This document shows positions 1-5,579 of a stretch of DNA of 5,641 bases, piece by piece (the stretch's first letter is position 1; each line of letters starts with the position of its first letter). The notes below the pieces were generated by a model, which made no database searches, had not been told where the DNA came from, and saw only the letters and a list, made by a program, of their open reading frames with translations. A program made the translations under genes and the position numbers. The stretch comes from Bradyrhizobium sp. (GTDB lineage: Bacteria > Pseudomonadota > Alphaproteobacteria > Rhizobiales > Xanthobacteraceae). The stretch covers positions 1-5,641 of the forward strand of contig JAICIT010000204.1 in the NCBI GenBank assembly GCA_025960445.1. Reading direction: 5' to 3'.

Positions 1-254
1 GCCACGCCGACCACGTCGGGACGCGTCGCCAGAAATTGGCCGAGCTTGAGATAGGCAGGCCCCAATCGCGTCAATGCGCGCGACAGCCGCGGGCCGGATT
101 TCGCGCCGGGACGTTCGATAATGCGCGCCAGTCGCAGCGCCAGTTGTCCGGGCGGAGGCACCAATGATGGATCGACGACGCCGAACACGCCTTCGCGCGC
201 GAACACGAAGCCTGCGCGGGCCAGCCGCGCGATGTGGGTCAACGCTGAGATCAC
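1..254 (-). CDS. ubiB: UbiB, ubiquinone biosynthesis atypical kinase/ATPase (N-terminal 84 residues; truncated by window edge)
   Basis: The reading frame starts at a GTG at 254-252 and stays open to the left edge, giving 84 complete codons of a protein normally around 500 residues or more. The visible part contains the UbiB-family segment around residues 64-84 with the K-x-G-Q motif at residues 70-73 (KLGQ) followed by [10 protein letters not shown]. This motif is a hallmark of UbiB/Coq8 proteins, where it lies over the ATP site of the atypical protein-kinase fold. UbiB is a membrane-associated ATPase needed for aerobic coenzyme Q synthesis, acting as an accessory factor and not as a known quinone-modifying enzyme. 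The GTG start is favoured because it overlaps the ubiE stop by four bases (254-251, GTGA), which implies translational coupling; no good Shine-Dalgarno sequence precedes it. Kinase catalytic motifs lie outside the window and cannot be checked. Confidence 0.9.
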   Translation of the reverse strand, partial: MISALTHIARLARAGFVFAREGVFGVVDPSLVPPPGQLALRLARIIERPGAKSGPRLSRALTRLGPAYLKLGQFLATRPDVVGV

Positions 255-1048
255 AAACGCCAGCCCGAATGCAATGCCACAATGCCGCCGCTGAGGCTTT
301 GCCAGCTAACGCGGGAAAGGCCCGCTGACCGAATGATCTCGGCAAACGCGTTCGGCTTCGGAAACTTGCGGATGGATTCCACAAGGTAGCGATAGGATTC
401 GGCATCCCCGGCCACCGCGCGGCCGAGCGGCGGGATCACCTTGAACGAAAACAGATCGTAGAGCCGATCGAGCCCGGGCACGTCGACCGTGGAGAACTCC
501 AGGCAGAGAAATCTGCCGCCGGGCCTGAGAACCCGAAACGCTTCTTTGAGCGCGAGATCGATGCGCGGAACGTTGCGAATCCCGAACGCGATCGTATAGG
601 CGTCAAAACTCCGCTCGGGAAAAGGCAGTGCCTCCGCATTGCCTTCGACGAAGGAGACCCGCTCGGCCACGTGCCGCGCAGCGGCGCGCTCACGGCCGAC
701 GGTCAGCATGTCGGAGTTGATGTCGCATACGGTTGCGCGAAAGCCGGCTCCCGCGCCATTCGCGGCGCGGAACGCAATATCACCCGTGCCACCGGCGACA
801 TCGAGCAGTGCATATGGCTGATCGCCGCGCGGCGGATTGAGCGCGGTGATCATCGCCTGTTTCCAGAGGCGATGCATGCCCGCCGACATGAGATCATTCA
901 TCAGGTCGTAACGCTGCGCCACGCTGTGGAATACGTCGTTCACCAGCGTTTGCTTGTCGCCTAACGGAACGTCCCTGAAGCCGAAATGCGTGGTGTTGGC
1001 AGGCTGATCTATCACTTTAGGCCCTCGAACTGGCAACTTCCGGACCAT
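251..1048 (-). CDS. ubiE: UbiE, ubiquinone C-methyltransferase (2-polyprenyl-6-methoxy-1,4-benzoquinol methylase)
   Basis: Class I SAM-dependent methyltransferase, 265 residues from the ATG at 1048. It adds the C-methyl group to the benzoquinol ring during coenzyme Q synthesis; in menaquinone makers the same family also methylates demethylmenaquinone. Both UbiE/COQ5 family signatures are present: Y-D-x-M-N...S...H..W at residues 47-62 and R-V-L-R-P-G-G...E-F-S at 172-186. The SAM-binding motif LDVAGGTGD is at 82-90, the acidic residue at the end of strand 2 is in CDIN (108-111), and GNAEALPF (136-143) is typical. The product ends [11 protein letters not shown], a normal family C-terminus, and the stop overlaps the ubiB start. 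A GTG at 1015, giving 254 residues, has a better ribosome-binding site and matches usual homologue length, so the first 11 residues may not be translated. Divergent from mutM. Confidence 0.96.
   Translation of the reverse strand: MVRKLPVRGPKVIDQPANTTHFGFRDVPLGDKQTLVNDVFHSVAQRYDLMNDLMSAGMHRLWKQAMITALNPPRGDQPYALLDVAGGTGDIAFRAANGAGAGFRATVCDINSDMLTVGRERAAARHVAERVSFVEGNAEALPFPERSFDAYTIAFGIRNVPRIDLALKEAFRVLRPGGRFLCLEFSTVDVPGLDRLYDLFSFKVIPPLGRAVAGDAESYRYLVESIRKFPKPNAFAEIIRSAGLSRVSWQSLSGGIVALHSGWRL
1022..1026 (-). promoter_or_regulatory. Shine-Dalgarno-like GAGGG favouring an internal GTG start of ubiE
   Basis: Reading the minus strand, GAGGG at 1026-1022 is followed after six bases by GTG at 1015-1013, which opens [13 protein letters not shown]. 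The upstream ATG at 1048 has no comparable purine run, only GGCGGG in a GC-rich context. UbiE proteins of related bacteria, as recalled, begin close to the DQP...TTHFGF segment. The true start is therefore probably GTG 1015, which would leave 89 bases between ubiE and mutM for two divergent promoters. Confidence 0.5.
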
Positions 1049-1104
1049 AGCGCGCCCGCCGCAATGTCGCTATCACGTCAGCACCACAAGGTGAACGCCC
1101 ATCC

Positions 1105-2010
1105 ATGCCCGAACTACCCGAAGTCGAGACCGTCCGCCGCGGGCTGCAGCCGGTGATGGAGGGTTACCGGATTGTAAAAATGGAAGTCAGGCGCAAGGAC
1201 CTGCGCTTTCCATTCCAGCGGGACTTTGCAGCGCGGCTTACCGGGCAGACCGTGACCGGGCTTGGCCGGCGCGCGAAATATCTGTTGGCGGACCTTTCCT
1301 CGGGCGACGTACTCCTGATGCATTTGGGCATGTCGGGCTCGTTTCGCGTCGTCAAGGATGAGGAGCAAAAAACTCCGGGCAAATTTCACCACGTTCGAAA
1401 CGAGGATCGCGCGCACGATCATGTGGTGTTCCATATGTCGTCGGGCGCGTCTGTCGTGTTCAACGATCCGCGCCGTTTCGGCTATATGAAAGTCATCGCG
1501 CGCCGGGCACTCGATCAGGAACCGCTGCTCAGGGAGCTCGGCCCCGAGCCGCTCGGAAATGAATTCGACGCGGCTATGCTGGCGCGCTCCTGCGCCAACA
1601 AAAAGACCAGCCTGAAGGCGGCGCTGCTCGATCAGCGCGTGGTCGCCGGTCTCGGCAACATCTACGTCTGCGAAGCGCTGTATCGCGCGCAACTATCGCC
1701 GCGTCGCCTGGCCGCCACGCTGGCAACGAAAGCCAGACAACGGAACGGGATTCCGGGCGGCGAACCGACCGATCACGCCAAGCGGTTGGTTGCGGCGATT
1801 CACGCGGTGCTGAATCAGGCGATCAAGGCCGGCGGCTCGTCGCTGCGCGATCATCGCCAGACATCGGGCGAGCTCGGCTATTTCCAGCACTCGTTTCAAG
1901 TCTATGACCGCGAAGGCGAGAAATGCCAGACCGCTGGCTGCGACGGCATCGTCAAGCGATTCACCCAGAACGGCCGCTCGACCTTCTGGTGTCCGAAGTG
2001 CCAGAAGTAA
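1105..2010 (+). CDS. mutM: MutM, formamidopyrimidine-DNA glycosylase / AP lyase
   Basis: Bifunctional base-excision repair enzyme that removes 8-oxoguanine and formamidopyrimidines and cuts the abasic site by beta/delta-elimination. The start is fixed by [14 protein letters not shown]: after Met removal, Pro2 is the N-terminal Schiff-base nucleophile and Glu3 the acid. Other visible residues are Lys58 (in GRRAKYL), Met76 (LGMSG, lesion-pocket intercalation), DPRRFG at 121-126 (Arg/Phe that fill the gap opposite the lesion), the helix-two-turn-helix around 174-193 ([12 protein letters not shown]), and a C-terminal zinc finger with cysteines 274, 279, 296 and 299 (C-x4-C-x16-C-x2-C). At 301 residues it is longer than the 269 of Escherichia coli. 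The extra length is in loops near 84-106 and 203-224, which is usual in alphaproteobacteria. The ribosome-binding site is weak (AAGGTG at 1088-1093, eleven bases away). Likely monocistronic. Confidence 0.98.
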   Translation: MPELPEVETVRRGLQPVMEGYRIVKMEVRRKDLRFPFQRDFAARLTGQTVTGLGRRAKYLLADLSSGDVLLMHLGMSGSFRVVKDEEQKTPGKFHHVRNEDRAHDHVVFHMSSGASVVFNDPRRFGYMKVIARRALDQEPLLRELGPEPLGNEFDAAMLARSCANKKTSLKAALLDQRVVAGLGNIYVCEALYRAQLSPRRLAATLATKARQRNGIPGGEPTDHAKRLVAAIHAVLNQAIKAGGSSLRDHRQTSGELGYFQHSFQVYDREGEKCQTAGCDGIVKRFTQNGRSTFWCPKCQK

Positions 2011-2018
2011 GCTGAACG

Positions 2019-2048
2019 CGGCGCGGCTGCACTCGACAGCCAGCGCCG
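2019..2048 (+). terminator. Strong hairpin downstream of mutM, possible terminator
   Basis: The stem begins nine bases after the mutM stop. Positions 2019-2029 (CGGCGCGGCTG) pair with 2037-2048 (CAGCC-A-GCGCCG): eleven base pairs with a single bulged A at 2042 and a seven-base loop, CACTCGA. No T tract follows directly. A run of seven T lies at 2071-2077, 22 bases further, preceded only by a weak four-base stem (TCAA/TTGA, 2054-2067). It may stop transcription inefficiently, act with Rho, or protect the 3' end. Confidence 0.45.
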
Positions 2049-2124
2049 ACAGGTCAAGCAGGGTTGAAGGTTTTTTTGGGCGACCGCCACACGCCGGCCC
2101 GGTGAGCAGTGAGCAAGCACCCCT

Positions 2125-2145
2125 TTTTCGAATCTATTTCGAAAA
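2125..2145. repeat. Perfect 8-bp inverted repeat enclosing the stop codon of the SRPBCC gene
   Basis: TTTTCGAA at 2125-2132 and TTCGAAAA at 2138-2145 are exact inverted copies separated by five bases (TCTAT). The loop carries the TAG stop (2136-2134, minus strand) of the SRPBCC gene. As RNA it gives an 8-bp A/U-rich hairpin on either strand. It lies between the convergent ends of mutM and the SRPBCC gene, so it could help bidirectional termination, but no clean T tract follows on the minus strand. Confidence 0.4.
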
Positions 2146-2655
2146 TTTCGCTTTGATCGAAGCCAGTCCGGATTCGTAAATGCCGGTCAAGGCCTTGCGC
2201 GCATCATGTTCCTTACCGGCGTTGGGAACGTAGGTGCTGCTCCAGGTGACGGTGGACACACCGTCGCCCTTGGCGACGACTTTAAGGGTTGAGGTGTAGT
2301 CCGTCACCGGCAGGGGGCTGCTTTTGAAAGTGTAAGAGTAGCTGTGCTCAGCCTCGCTGCGGGCCGTCTGCATCTCGATGAAAGTTGCTTTGCCGTCCTT
2401 CGTCACCAGGATACGTTCGGCCGGGGAGCTTCCGGTCTCGGTGCAGGTGCCGACCGGTGGGAGCCAATCCTTGATCGCGCAGAACGGACCTATCATCGAC
2501 CAAACCGCTGAAACCGTGCCGCTGACGTCAGCACTGCGCGACAGAGTCGCCGCAAATACGGGCGAGATGTTGAAACCGAGTTGAGTCAGCCCGGCGAGCG
2601 CGGCAATTCGCATCAGCATGGCGACATTGCGGTGATTGAGATACTTCTTCATCAT
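2134..2655 (-). CDS. Exported SRPBCC-family (polyketide cyclase/dehydrase-like) protein of unknown ligand
   Basis: A 173-residue protein. Residues 1-37 look like a Sec signal peptide: basic start (MMKKYLNHR), a hydrophobic stretch roughly 11-35, and a likely cleavage near VFA-A (34-36), so the mature protein would be periplasmic or secreted. The remaining 135 or so residues fit the START/SRPBCC helix-grip fold (polyketide cyclase 2 type): SADVSGTVSAVWSMIG opening helix (41-56), CAIKDWLPPV (59-68), alternating strands, SSPLPVTDY (112-120), and a C-terminal helix from about 151. That fold binds hydrophobic small molecules; catalysis cannot be inferred. Two cysteines in the mature part (59 and 71) could form a disulfide. 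AAAGGA at 2665-2660 sits four bases before the first ATG and seven before the second (2652), so the second Met may be the start. Divergent from the HxlR regulator, which may control it. Confidence 0.85.
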   Translation of the reverse strand: MMKKYLNHRNVAMLMRIAALAGLTQLGFNISPVFAATLSRSADVSGTVSAVWSMIGPFCAIKDWLPPVGTCTETGSSPAERILVTKDGKATFIEMQTARSEAEHSYSYTFKSSPLPVTDYTSTLKVVAKGDGVSTVTWSSTYVPNAGKEHDARKALTGIYESGLASIKAKFSK

Positions 2656-2683
2656 GATGTCCTTTGGTCCTGGGTCTGGGGCG

Positions 2684-2712
2684 ATTCAGAATTCGCAACG
2701 AACGAGCGCCAA
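2684..2712 (-). promoter_or_regulatory. Possible sigma-70-like promoter for the SRPBCC gene
   Basis: On the minus strand TTGGCG (2712-2707, four of six matches to TTGACA) is followed after 17 bases by CTGAAT (2689-2684, three of six matches to TATAAT). This would place the transcript start about 25 bases before the ATG. The matches are weak and the call rests mainly on spacing and position. The -35 element falls inside the imperfect inverted repeat at 2698-2725. Confidence 0.25.
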
Positions 2713-2725
2713 TTGCGCCATTCGT
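2698..2725. repeat. Imperfect inverted repeat in the SRPBCC/hxlR divergent region
   Basis: ACGAA (2698-2702) and TTCGT (2721-2725) are inverted copies. Inside them lie GCGC (2706-2709) and GCGC (2715-2718) around CAATT. Two direct copies of GCGCCA (2706-2711 and 2715-2720) are in the same stretch, and CGCAA (2694-2698) pairs with TTGCG (2713-2717). The dense symmetry between two divergent genes fits a protein-binding site, possibly covering the SRPBCC promoter. Confidence 0.3.
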
Positions 2726-2754
2726 GGGCGCCTCTTAGACCTTTGCTGCGGTAG

Positions 2755-2807
2755 GCTTTCCAGTTCAGGAAATGAAGCCGGCCGATACAGAAACTGAACT
2801 GGTAAGC
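2755..2807. promoter_or_regulatory. Long inverted repeat upstream of hxlR, candidate operator
   Basis: GCTTTCCAGTTCAG at 2755-2768 is mirrored by CTGAACTGGTAAGC at 2794-2807: thirteen of fourteen positions pair (one T/T mismatch), including a perfect nine-base core CCAGTTCAG/CTGAACTGG. The arms are separated by 25 bases. The repeat lies 55-107 bases before the chosen hxlR start and about 100 bases before the SRPBCC start. Members of the HxlR family are dimeric winged-helix proteins that often bind inverted repeats and regulate themselves and a divergent neighbour. It could instead form a hairpin in the hxlR leader RNA. Confidence 0.45.
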
Positions 2808-2849
2808 TCGCTCGTTCGGCCTTACGACAGTTCGGATGCTTTCGAGGGT

Positions 2850-2855
2850 GGAGGA
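2850..2855 (+). promoter_or_regulatory. Ribosome-binding site of hxlR (GGAGGA), decides the start
   Basis: GGAGGA at 2850-2855 is a near-perfect Shine-Dalgarno sequence six bases before ATG 2862. The earlier in-frame ATG at 2772 has only AGGA one base away, too close to work. Proteins of this family begin shortly before the Y-x-Q-F/Y-C-P-V segment, which also supports 2862. Confidence 0.8.
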
Positions 2856-2861
2856 AACATC

Positions 2862-3557
2862 ATGACGGTGGGTAGCTACAGGCAGTTCTGTCCGGTCGCG
2901 ATGGCCGCCGAGATCTTGTGTACGCGCTGGACAGTGGTTCTATTGCGTGAGCTGATCGCGGGTTCGACGCGTTTCAACGAGTTGCGGCGCGGAGTCCCCC
3001 GAATGTCACCGGCACTGCTGTCGCAACGGCTCAAGGACCTGGAAAGTGCCGGCATCGTGATGCGTTCGGCTTCCCCTGATCCCGGCATATTCGAATATCG
3101 GTTGACCGAGTCCGGGCGCGAATTGTCGCCGATCGTCGAGGGTTTTGGAATCTGGGGGCAGCGCCGGATCGAAGCGGAGGTATCGCTTCAGCATCTCGAT
3201 GTGCAACTGCTGATGTGGGATATGCGGCGCGGCCTGAATACCACGCCGATGCCGGCGCGCCGCAACGTCATCGAATTCGTGTACCCGGAATTGCATGCTT
3301 CGCAGCGGTGCTGGTGGCTGATTGTCGATCCCGAGGTCGGCGTTGATCTGTGCTCGATCGATCCCGGATTCGAGGTCGATCTTTATGTGTCGGTGGATCT
3401 GCGCAGCATGACGGCGATATGGATGGGACTCGATACTGTGCGCGCCGCGCTGGCGGATCGTCGAATGGTATTGACGGGAAGCCGTCAGCTCGCAAGTGCG
3501 ATGCAGACCTGGCTCGGTCTTAGTCCATTTGCAAAGGAACGGAAGCTCGCGAGCTAG
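2862..3557 (+). CDS. HxlR-family winged-helix regulator with C-terminal SCP2-like domain
   Basis: A 231-residue protein from ATG 2862. Residues 6-100 are a typical HxlR winged-helix DNA-binding domain: YRQFCPVAMAAEIL, then RWTVVLLREL, TRFNELRRGVP, MSPALLSQRLKDLESAGIV (48-66, HTH recognition region), a wing near 67-81 and LTESGREL. Cys10 sits where YodB/HypR-type sensors carry their redox cysteine; Cys20 is an extra one. Most HxlR proteins end near 110-130 residues. Here residues about 135-224 continue as a second domain whose end (VDLRSMTAIWMGLDTVRAAL, then a short strand and a WLGLSPFA tail) resembles SCP2 sterol/lipid-carrier domains, so it may bind a hydrophobic effector. That assignment is from pattern recognition only. 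Divergent from the SRPBCC gene across a region with inverted repeats, so autoregulation and control of that gene are likely. The ggt-like gene lies 222 bases downstream. Confidence 0.92.
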   Translation: MTVGSYRQFCPVAMAAEILCTRWTVVLLRELIAGSTRFNELRRGVPRMSPALLSQRLKDLESAGIVMRSASPDPGIFEYRLTESGRELSPIVEGFGIWGQRRIEAEVSLQHLDVQLLMWDMRRGLNTTPMPARRNVIEFVYPELHASQRCWWLIVDPEVGVDLCSIDPGFEVDLYVSVDLRSMTAIWMGLDTVRAALADRRMVLTGSRQLASAMQTWLGLSPFAKERKLAS

Positions 3558-3627
3558 AATGCGGTCGGACGGAGCTGCATTCCTCAATCGATTCGCCAAC
3601 GCAGTACAATCGGCGACCCAGAGTCCG

Positions 3628-3660
3628 AAAACCACTGCCGGCTCTTTCGCTGGTGGTTTA
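3628..3660 (+). terminator. Possible terminator hairpin after hxlR
   Basis: AAACCA (3629-3634) pairs with TGGTTT (3654-3659), and after a three-base bulge CCGGC (3638-3642) pairs with GCTGG (3649-3653, one G-T), leaving a six-base loop TCTTTC. The 3' arm ends in TTTA, and A and T rich sequence surrounds it, but there is no long T run. It lies 71 bases after the hxlR stop and could separate hxlR from the hydrolase gene. Confidence 0.4.
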
Positions 3661-3713
3661 TGCATTTCAGCCAGAAAGTGTCAGCTAGTTCGTGTCGCCT
3701 GTTGCGCGTGTTC

Positions 3714-3741
3714 TTGACGCAGGATCAAATGACGAGAAGAT
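3714..3741 (+). promoter_or_regulatory. Weak candidate promoter for the ggt-like gene
   Basis: TTGACG (3714-3719, five of six matches to the -35 consensus) is followed after 16 bases by GAAGAT (3736-3741), only three of six matches to the -10 consensus. The position, about 40 bases before the start codon, is reasonable. The rest of the 222-base gap from 3558 to 3779 holds the hairpin described above and no convincing gene. Confidence 0.25.
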
Positions 3742-3779
3742 CGGCCGGCAGTTTTCCTTTAACGAGAGCGAAGTAGTAG

Positions 3780-5459
3780 ATGACCCGCAATTGGCGAGAC
3801 CGCGCCGCTACCGTTTTCGAGTGCCAGAAGAGCCCGGCATCGGGCAGCCGCGGCATGGTAGTCAGTAATCATCCGCTCGCCTCGGCCGCAGGCGCGGAGA
3901 TGCTGGCGGCCGGCGGCAACGCCATTGATGCCGCCATCGCCACTCTCTTTACGCTGACCGTGGTCGAACCGATGATGGTCGGCATCATCGGCGGCGGCAT
4001 GGCGCATATCCGGCTCAGCGATGGCAGCCATCGCTTTATCGATGGACAGAGTACTGTTCCTCTTGCGGTCCGGCCCGATACATATCGTTCCAAACCGGGC
4101 TCGGCGCCTGAGGTGTTCGACACAATCGGCGATGAGAATCTCAGCGGCCCGAAAGCCGTCGCTGTGCCAGGCTCGCTGAAGGCCTGGTGCGAGACCCTGA
4201 GCAGATACGGGACCATGCCGCTCGCTGATGTGATGCAGCCGGCGATCAAGCACGCCTCGCGCGGCTTTGCGGCGACGCCCTATCTTCACGAATGCATCGT
4301 TGATGGTGCTAGCGAAATGTCAAAAGACAAGCCGATCTCGGCGGTCTATCTGCCGAACGGATCGCCGCTCAAGCCCGGCGAGCGCGTGCTGCAATCCGAG
4401 TATGCGGAGACGCTGACGTACATTTCGCGTCATGGCGAGGCGGCGCTGTATCAGGGAGCTCTGGGCGACGCTCTGGTCGATTACATGAAGGCGCATGGCG
4501 GTTTCATCAGCCGTGAAGATCTCAGGTCATACAACACCGTTGAGCGATTGCCGATCCGGGGCGATTACCGCGGCTGGGAAATACTCGGTCCGCCCCCGCC
4601 CGCTGCCTCCGGCGTCCACATTGTCCAGATGCTAAATATTCTCGAAGGCTACGACATTGCTTCAAAAGGTTTCGGCAGCGCCGCGACCATCCATTTGCTG
4701 GCCGAAGTTCTGAAGATCGCTTTTGCAGATCGAGCCGCCGCGAGCGGGGATCCGGAATTCGTCGCGGTGCCGGTCGATCGGCTCACCTCAAAAGAGTATG
4801 CCCGGGAGCGCCGCGACGCGATCGATCCAAACAAGGCACAGCGTTGGAGCGCGGGCGTATCGCAGTTCGAAAGCGCCCACACCACCCACATGACGGCTGC
4901 GGATGCGATGGGCAACGTGGTCGCAACCACACAGACCATCAACAACCTGTTTGGCGCCAAGTTCATGATTCCCGGCCTCGGTACTGTGCCGAACAACTAC
5001 ATGAACCTGTATGATCCACGGCCCGGCCACGCGCTGTCGCTGGCGCCCGGTAAGCGCGTTACTACTTCGATGTCGCCGATGATGGCGCTGCGCGGGGGTA
5101 AGCTGGTTTATGGGCTTGGCCTACCCGGCGGAAAGCGCATCTTTCCAAGCGCGCTGCAGGCGCTGATCAATCTGATCGATCACGGCATGAGCCTGCAGGA
5201 AGCGGTAGAGGCACCACGGGCGTGGACCGAGGGCAATGCGCTCGAGGTCGAACTGGCCATTTCGGATCGTACTCGCGATGAACTGCGGTCAATGGGTCAC
5301 GAGGTGCAAGCCGTGGCGACGGTTGCAGGAGGCATGAATGCGATTCAGTTTCACGAGAATGGCATGTTGACCGGCGCGGCCTGCTGGCGCGCCGATGGCA
5401 CACCGGTAGGTCTGGCCGGAGGGCTGGCCAGATCAGGCGTTCGCTTTGCGTTGGCATGA
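3780..5459 (+). CDS. Gamma-glutamyltransferase-like Ntn hydrolase, cytoplasmic, divergent substrate pocket
   Basis: A 559-residue protein of the gamma-glutamyltranspeptidase family, which cleaves gamma-glutamyl or related acyl amides after self-processing into two chains. The N-terminal landmark is GMVVSNHPLASAAGAEML followed by AGGNAIDAAIA (25-54). The nucleophile should be Thr368 in HTTH (367-370), so autocleavage after His367 would give subunits of about 367 and 192 residues. Other aligned sites are Arg98 (Escherichia coli Arg114), Asn388 (Asn411), Thr429-Ser430 (Ser462-Ser463) and Gly450-Gly451 (oxyanion-hole glycines). The E. coli Asp433 position, which binds the substrate amino group, is not acidic here (PNNYMNLYDPRPG, 404-416), and the lid loop is missing. 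No signal peptide is seen. It may act on acyl substrates other than glutathione. A stop codon directly precedes ATG 3780, which fixes the longest start; its ribosome-binding site is poor. Confidence 0.93.
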   Translation: MTRNWRDRAATVFECQKSPASGSRGMVVSNHPLASAAGAEMLAAGGNAIDAAIATLFTLTVVEPMMVGIIGGGMAHIRLSDGSHRFIDGQSTVPLAVRPDTYRSKPGSAPEVFDTIGDENLSGPKAVAVPGSLKAWCETLSRYGTMPLADVMQPAIKHASRGFAATPYLHECIVDGASEMSKDKPISAVYLPNGSPLKPGERVLQSEYAETLTYISRHGEAALYQGALGDALVDYMKAHGGFISREDLRSYNTVERLPIRGDYRGWEILGPPPPAASGVHIVQMLNILEGYDIASKGFGSAATIHLLAEVLKIAFADRAAASGDPEFVAVPVDRLTSKEYARERRDAIDPNKAQRWSAGVSQFESAHTTHMTAADAMGNVVATTQTINNLFGAKFMIPGLGTVPNNYMNLYDPRPGHALSLAPGKRVTTSMSPMMALRGGKLVYGLGLPGGKRIFPSALQALINLIDHGMSLQEAVEAPRAWTEGNALEVELAISDRTRDELRSMGHEVQAVATVAGGMNAIQFHENGMLTGAACWRADGTPVGLAGGLARSGVRFALA

Positions 5460-5468
5460 GGCGTTGGC

Positions 5469-5477
5469 CTGAACTGG
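5469..5477. repeat. Third copy of CTGAACTGG, the arm of the hxlR inverted repeat
   Basis: The nine bases are identical to the right arm core at 2794-2802 and to the reverse complement of the left arm at 2760-2768. The copy lies ten bases after the stop codon of the ggt-like gene and about 100 bases before a possible next gene. A related word, TTGAACT, follows at 5510-5516, but no inverted partner is evident. It could be a second site for the same regulator or a chance match. Confidence 0.3.
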
Positions 5478-5579
5478 CGTCAGCATCGATTGTGAAAGCC
5501 CAGGAATCATTGAACTCGGGCCAACTAAGCACATCTGCGTGGGGCGCCTTGGTTGAAGAAACAGCACGATTATCGCAGC

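Noticed and set aside
1114..1692. Minus-strand 192-codon open frame antisense to mutM
   Set aside because: It overlaps a gene with all catalytic residues intact, and its composition is typical of a shadow frame.
2772..2861. Longer hxlR start at ATG 2772, adding 30 residues
   Set aside because: Only one base separates AGGA from this ATG, the added residues do not match the family, and a near-perfect GGAGGA precedes ATG 2862.
3544..3555. Perfect 12-base palindrome AGCTCGCGAGCT at the end of hxlR
   Set aside because: About one such palindrome is expected by chance in a window this size, and it lies inside the final codons.
3557..3582. GAATGC/GCATTC inverted repeat directly at the hxlR stop
   Set aside because: Only six clean pairs plus wobbles and no following T run; weaker than the hairpin at 3628-3660.
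3006..3665. Minus-strand 219-codon open frame antisense to hxlR
   Set aside because: It is the mirror of a clearly coding gene in GC-rich DNA, with His/Arg/Pro-rich low-complexity composition and no recognisable domain.
3496..3717. Plus-strand 73-codon open frame across the hxlR end and following gap
   Set aside because: Overlaps the hxlR 3' end out of frame, has no ribosome-binding site, and its product is unlike any known family.
3759..4289. Minus-strand 176-codon open frame at the start of the ggt-like gene
   Set aside because: Antisense to conserved GGT motifs; Arg/His/Ala-rich with no family resemblance.
5498..5522. GCCC/GGGC pair after the ggt-like gene as a terminator
   Set aside because: A four-base stem with a 16-base loop and no T tract is not enough support.
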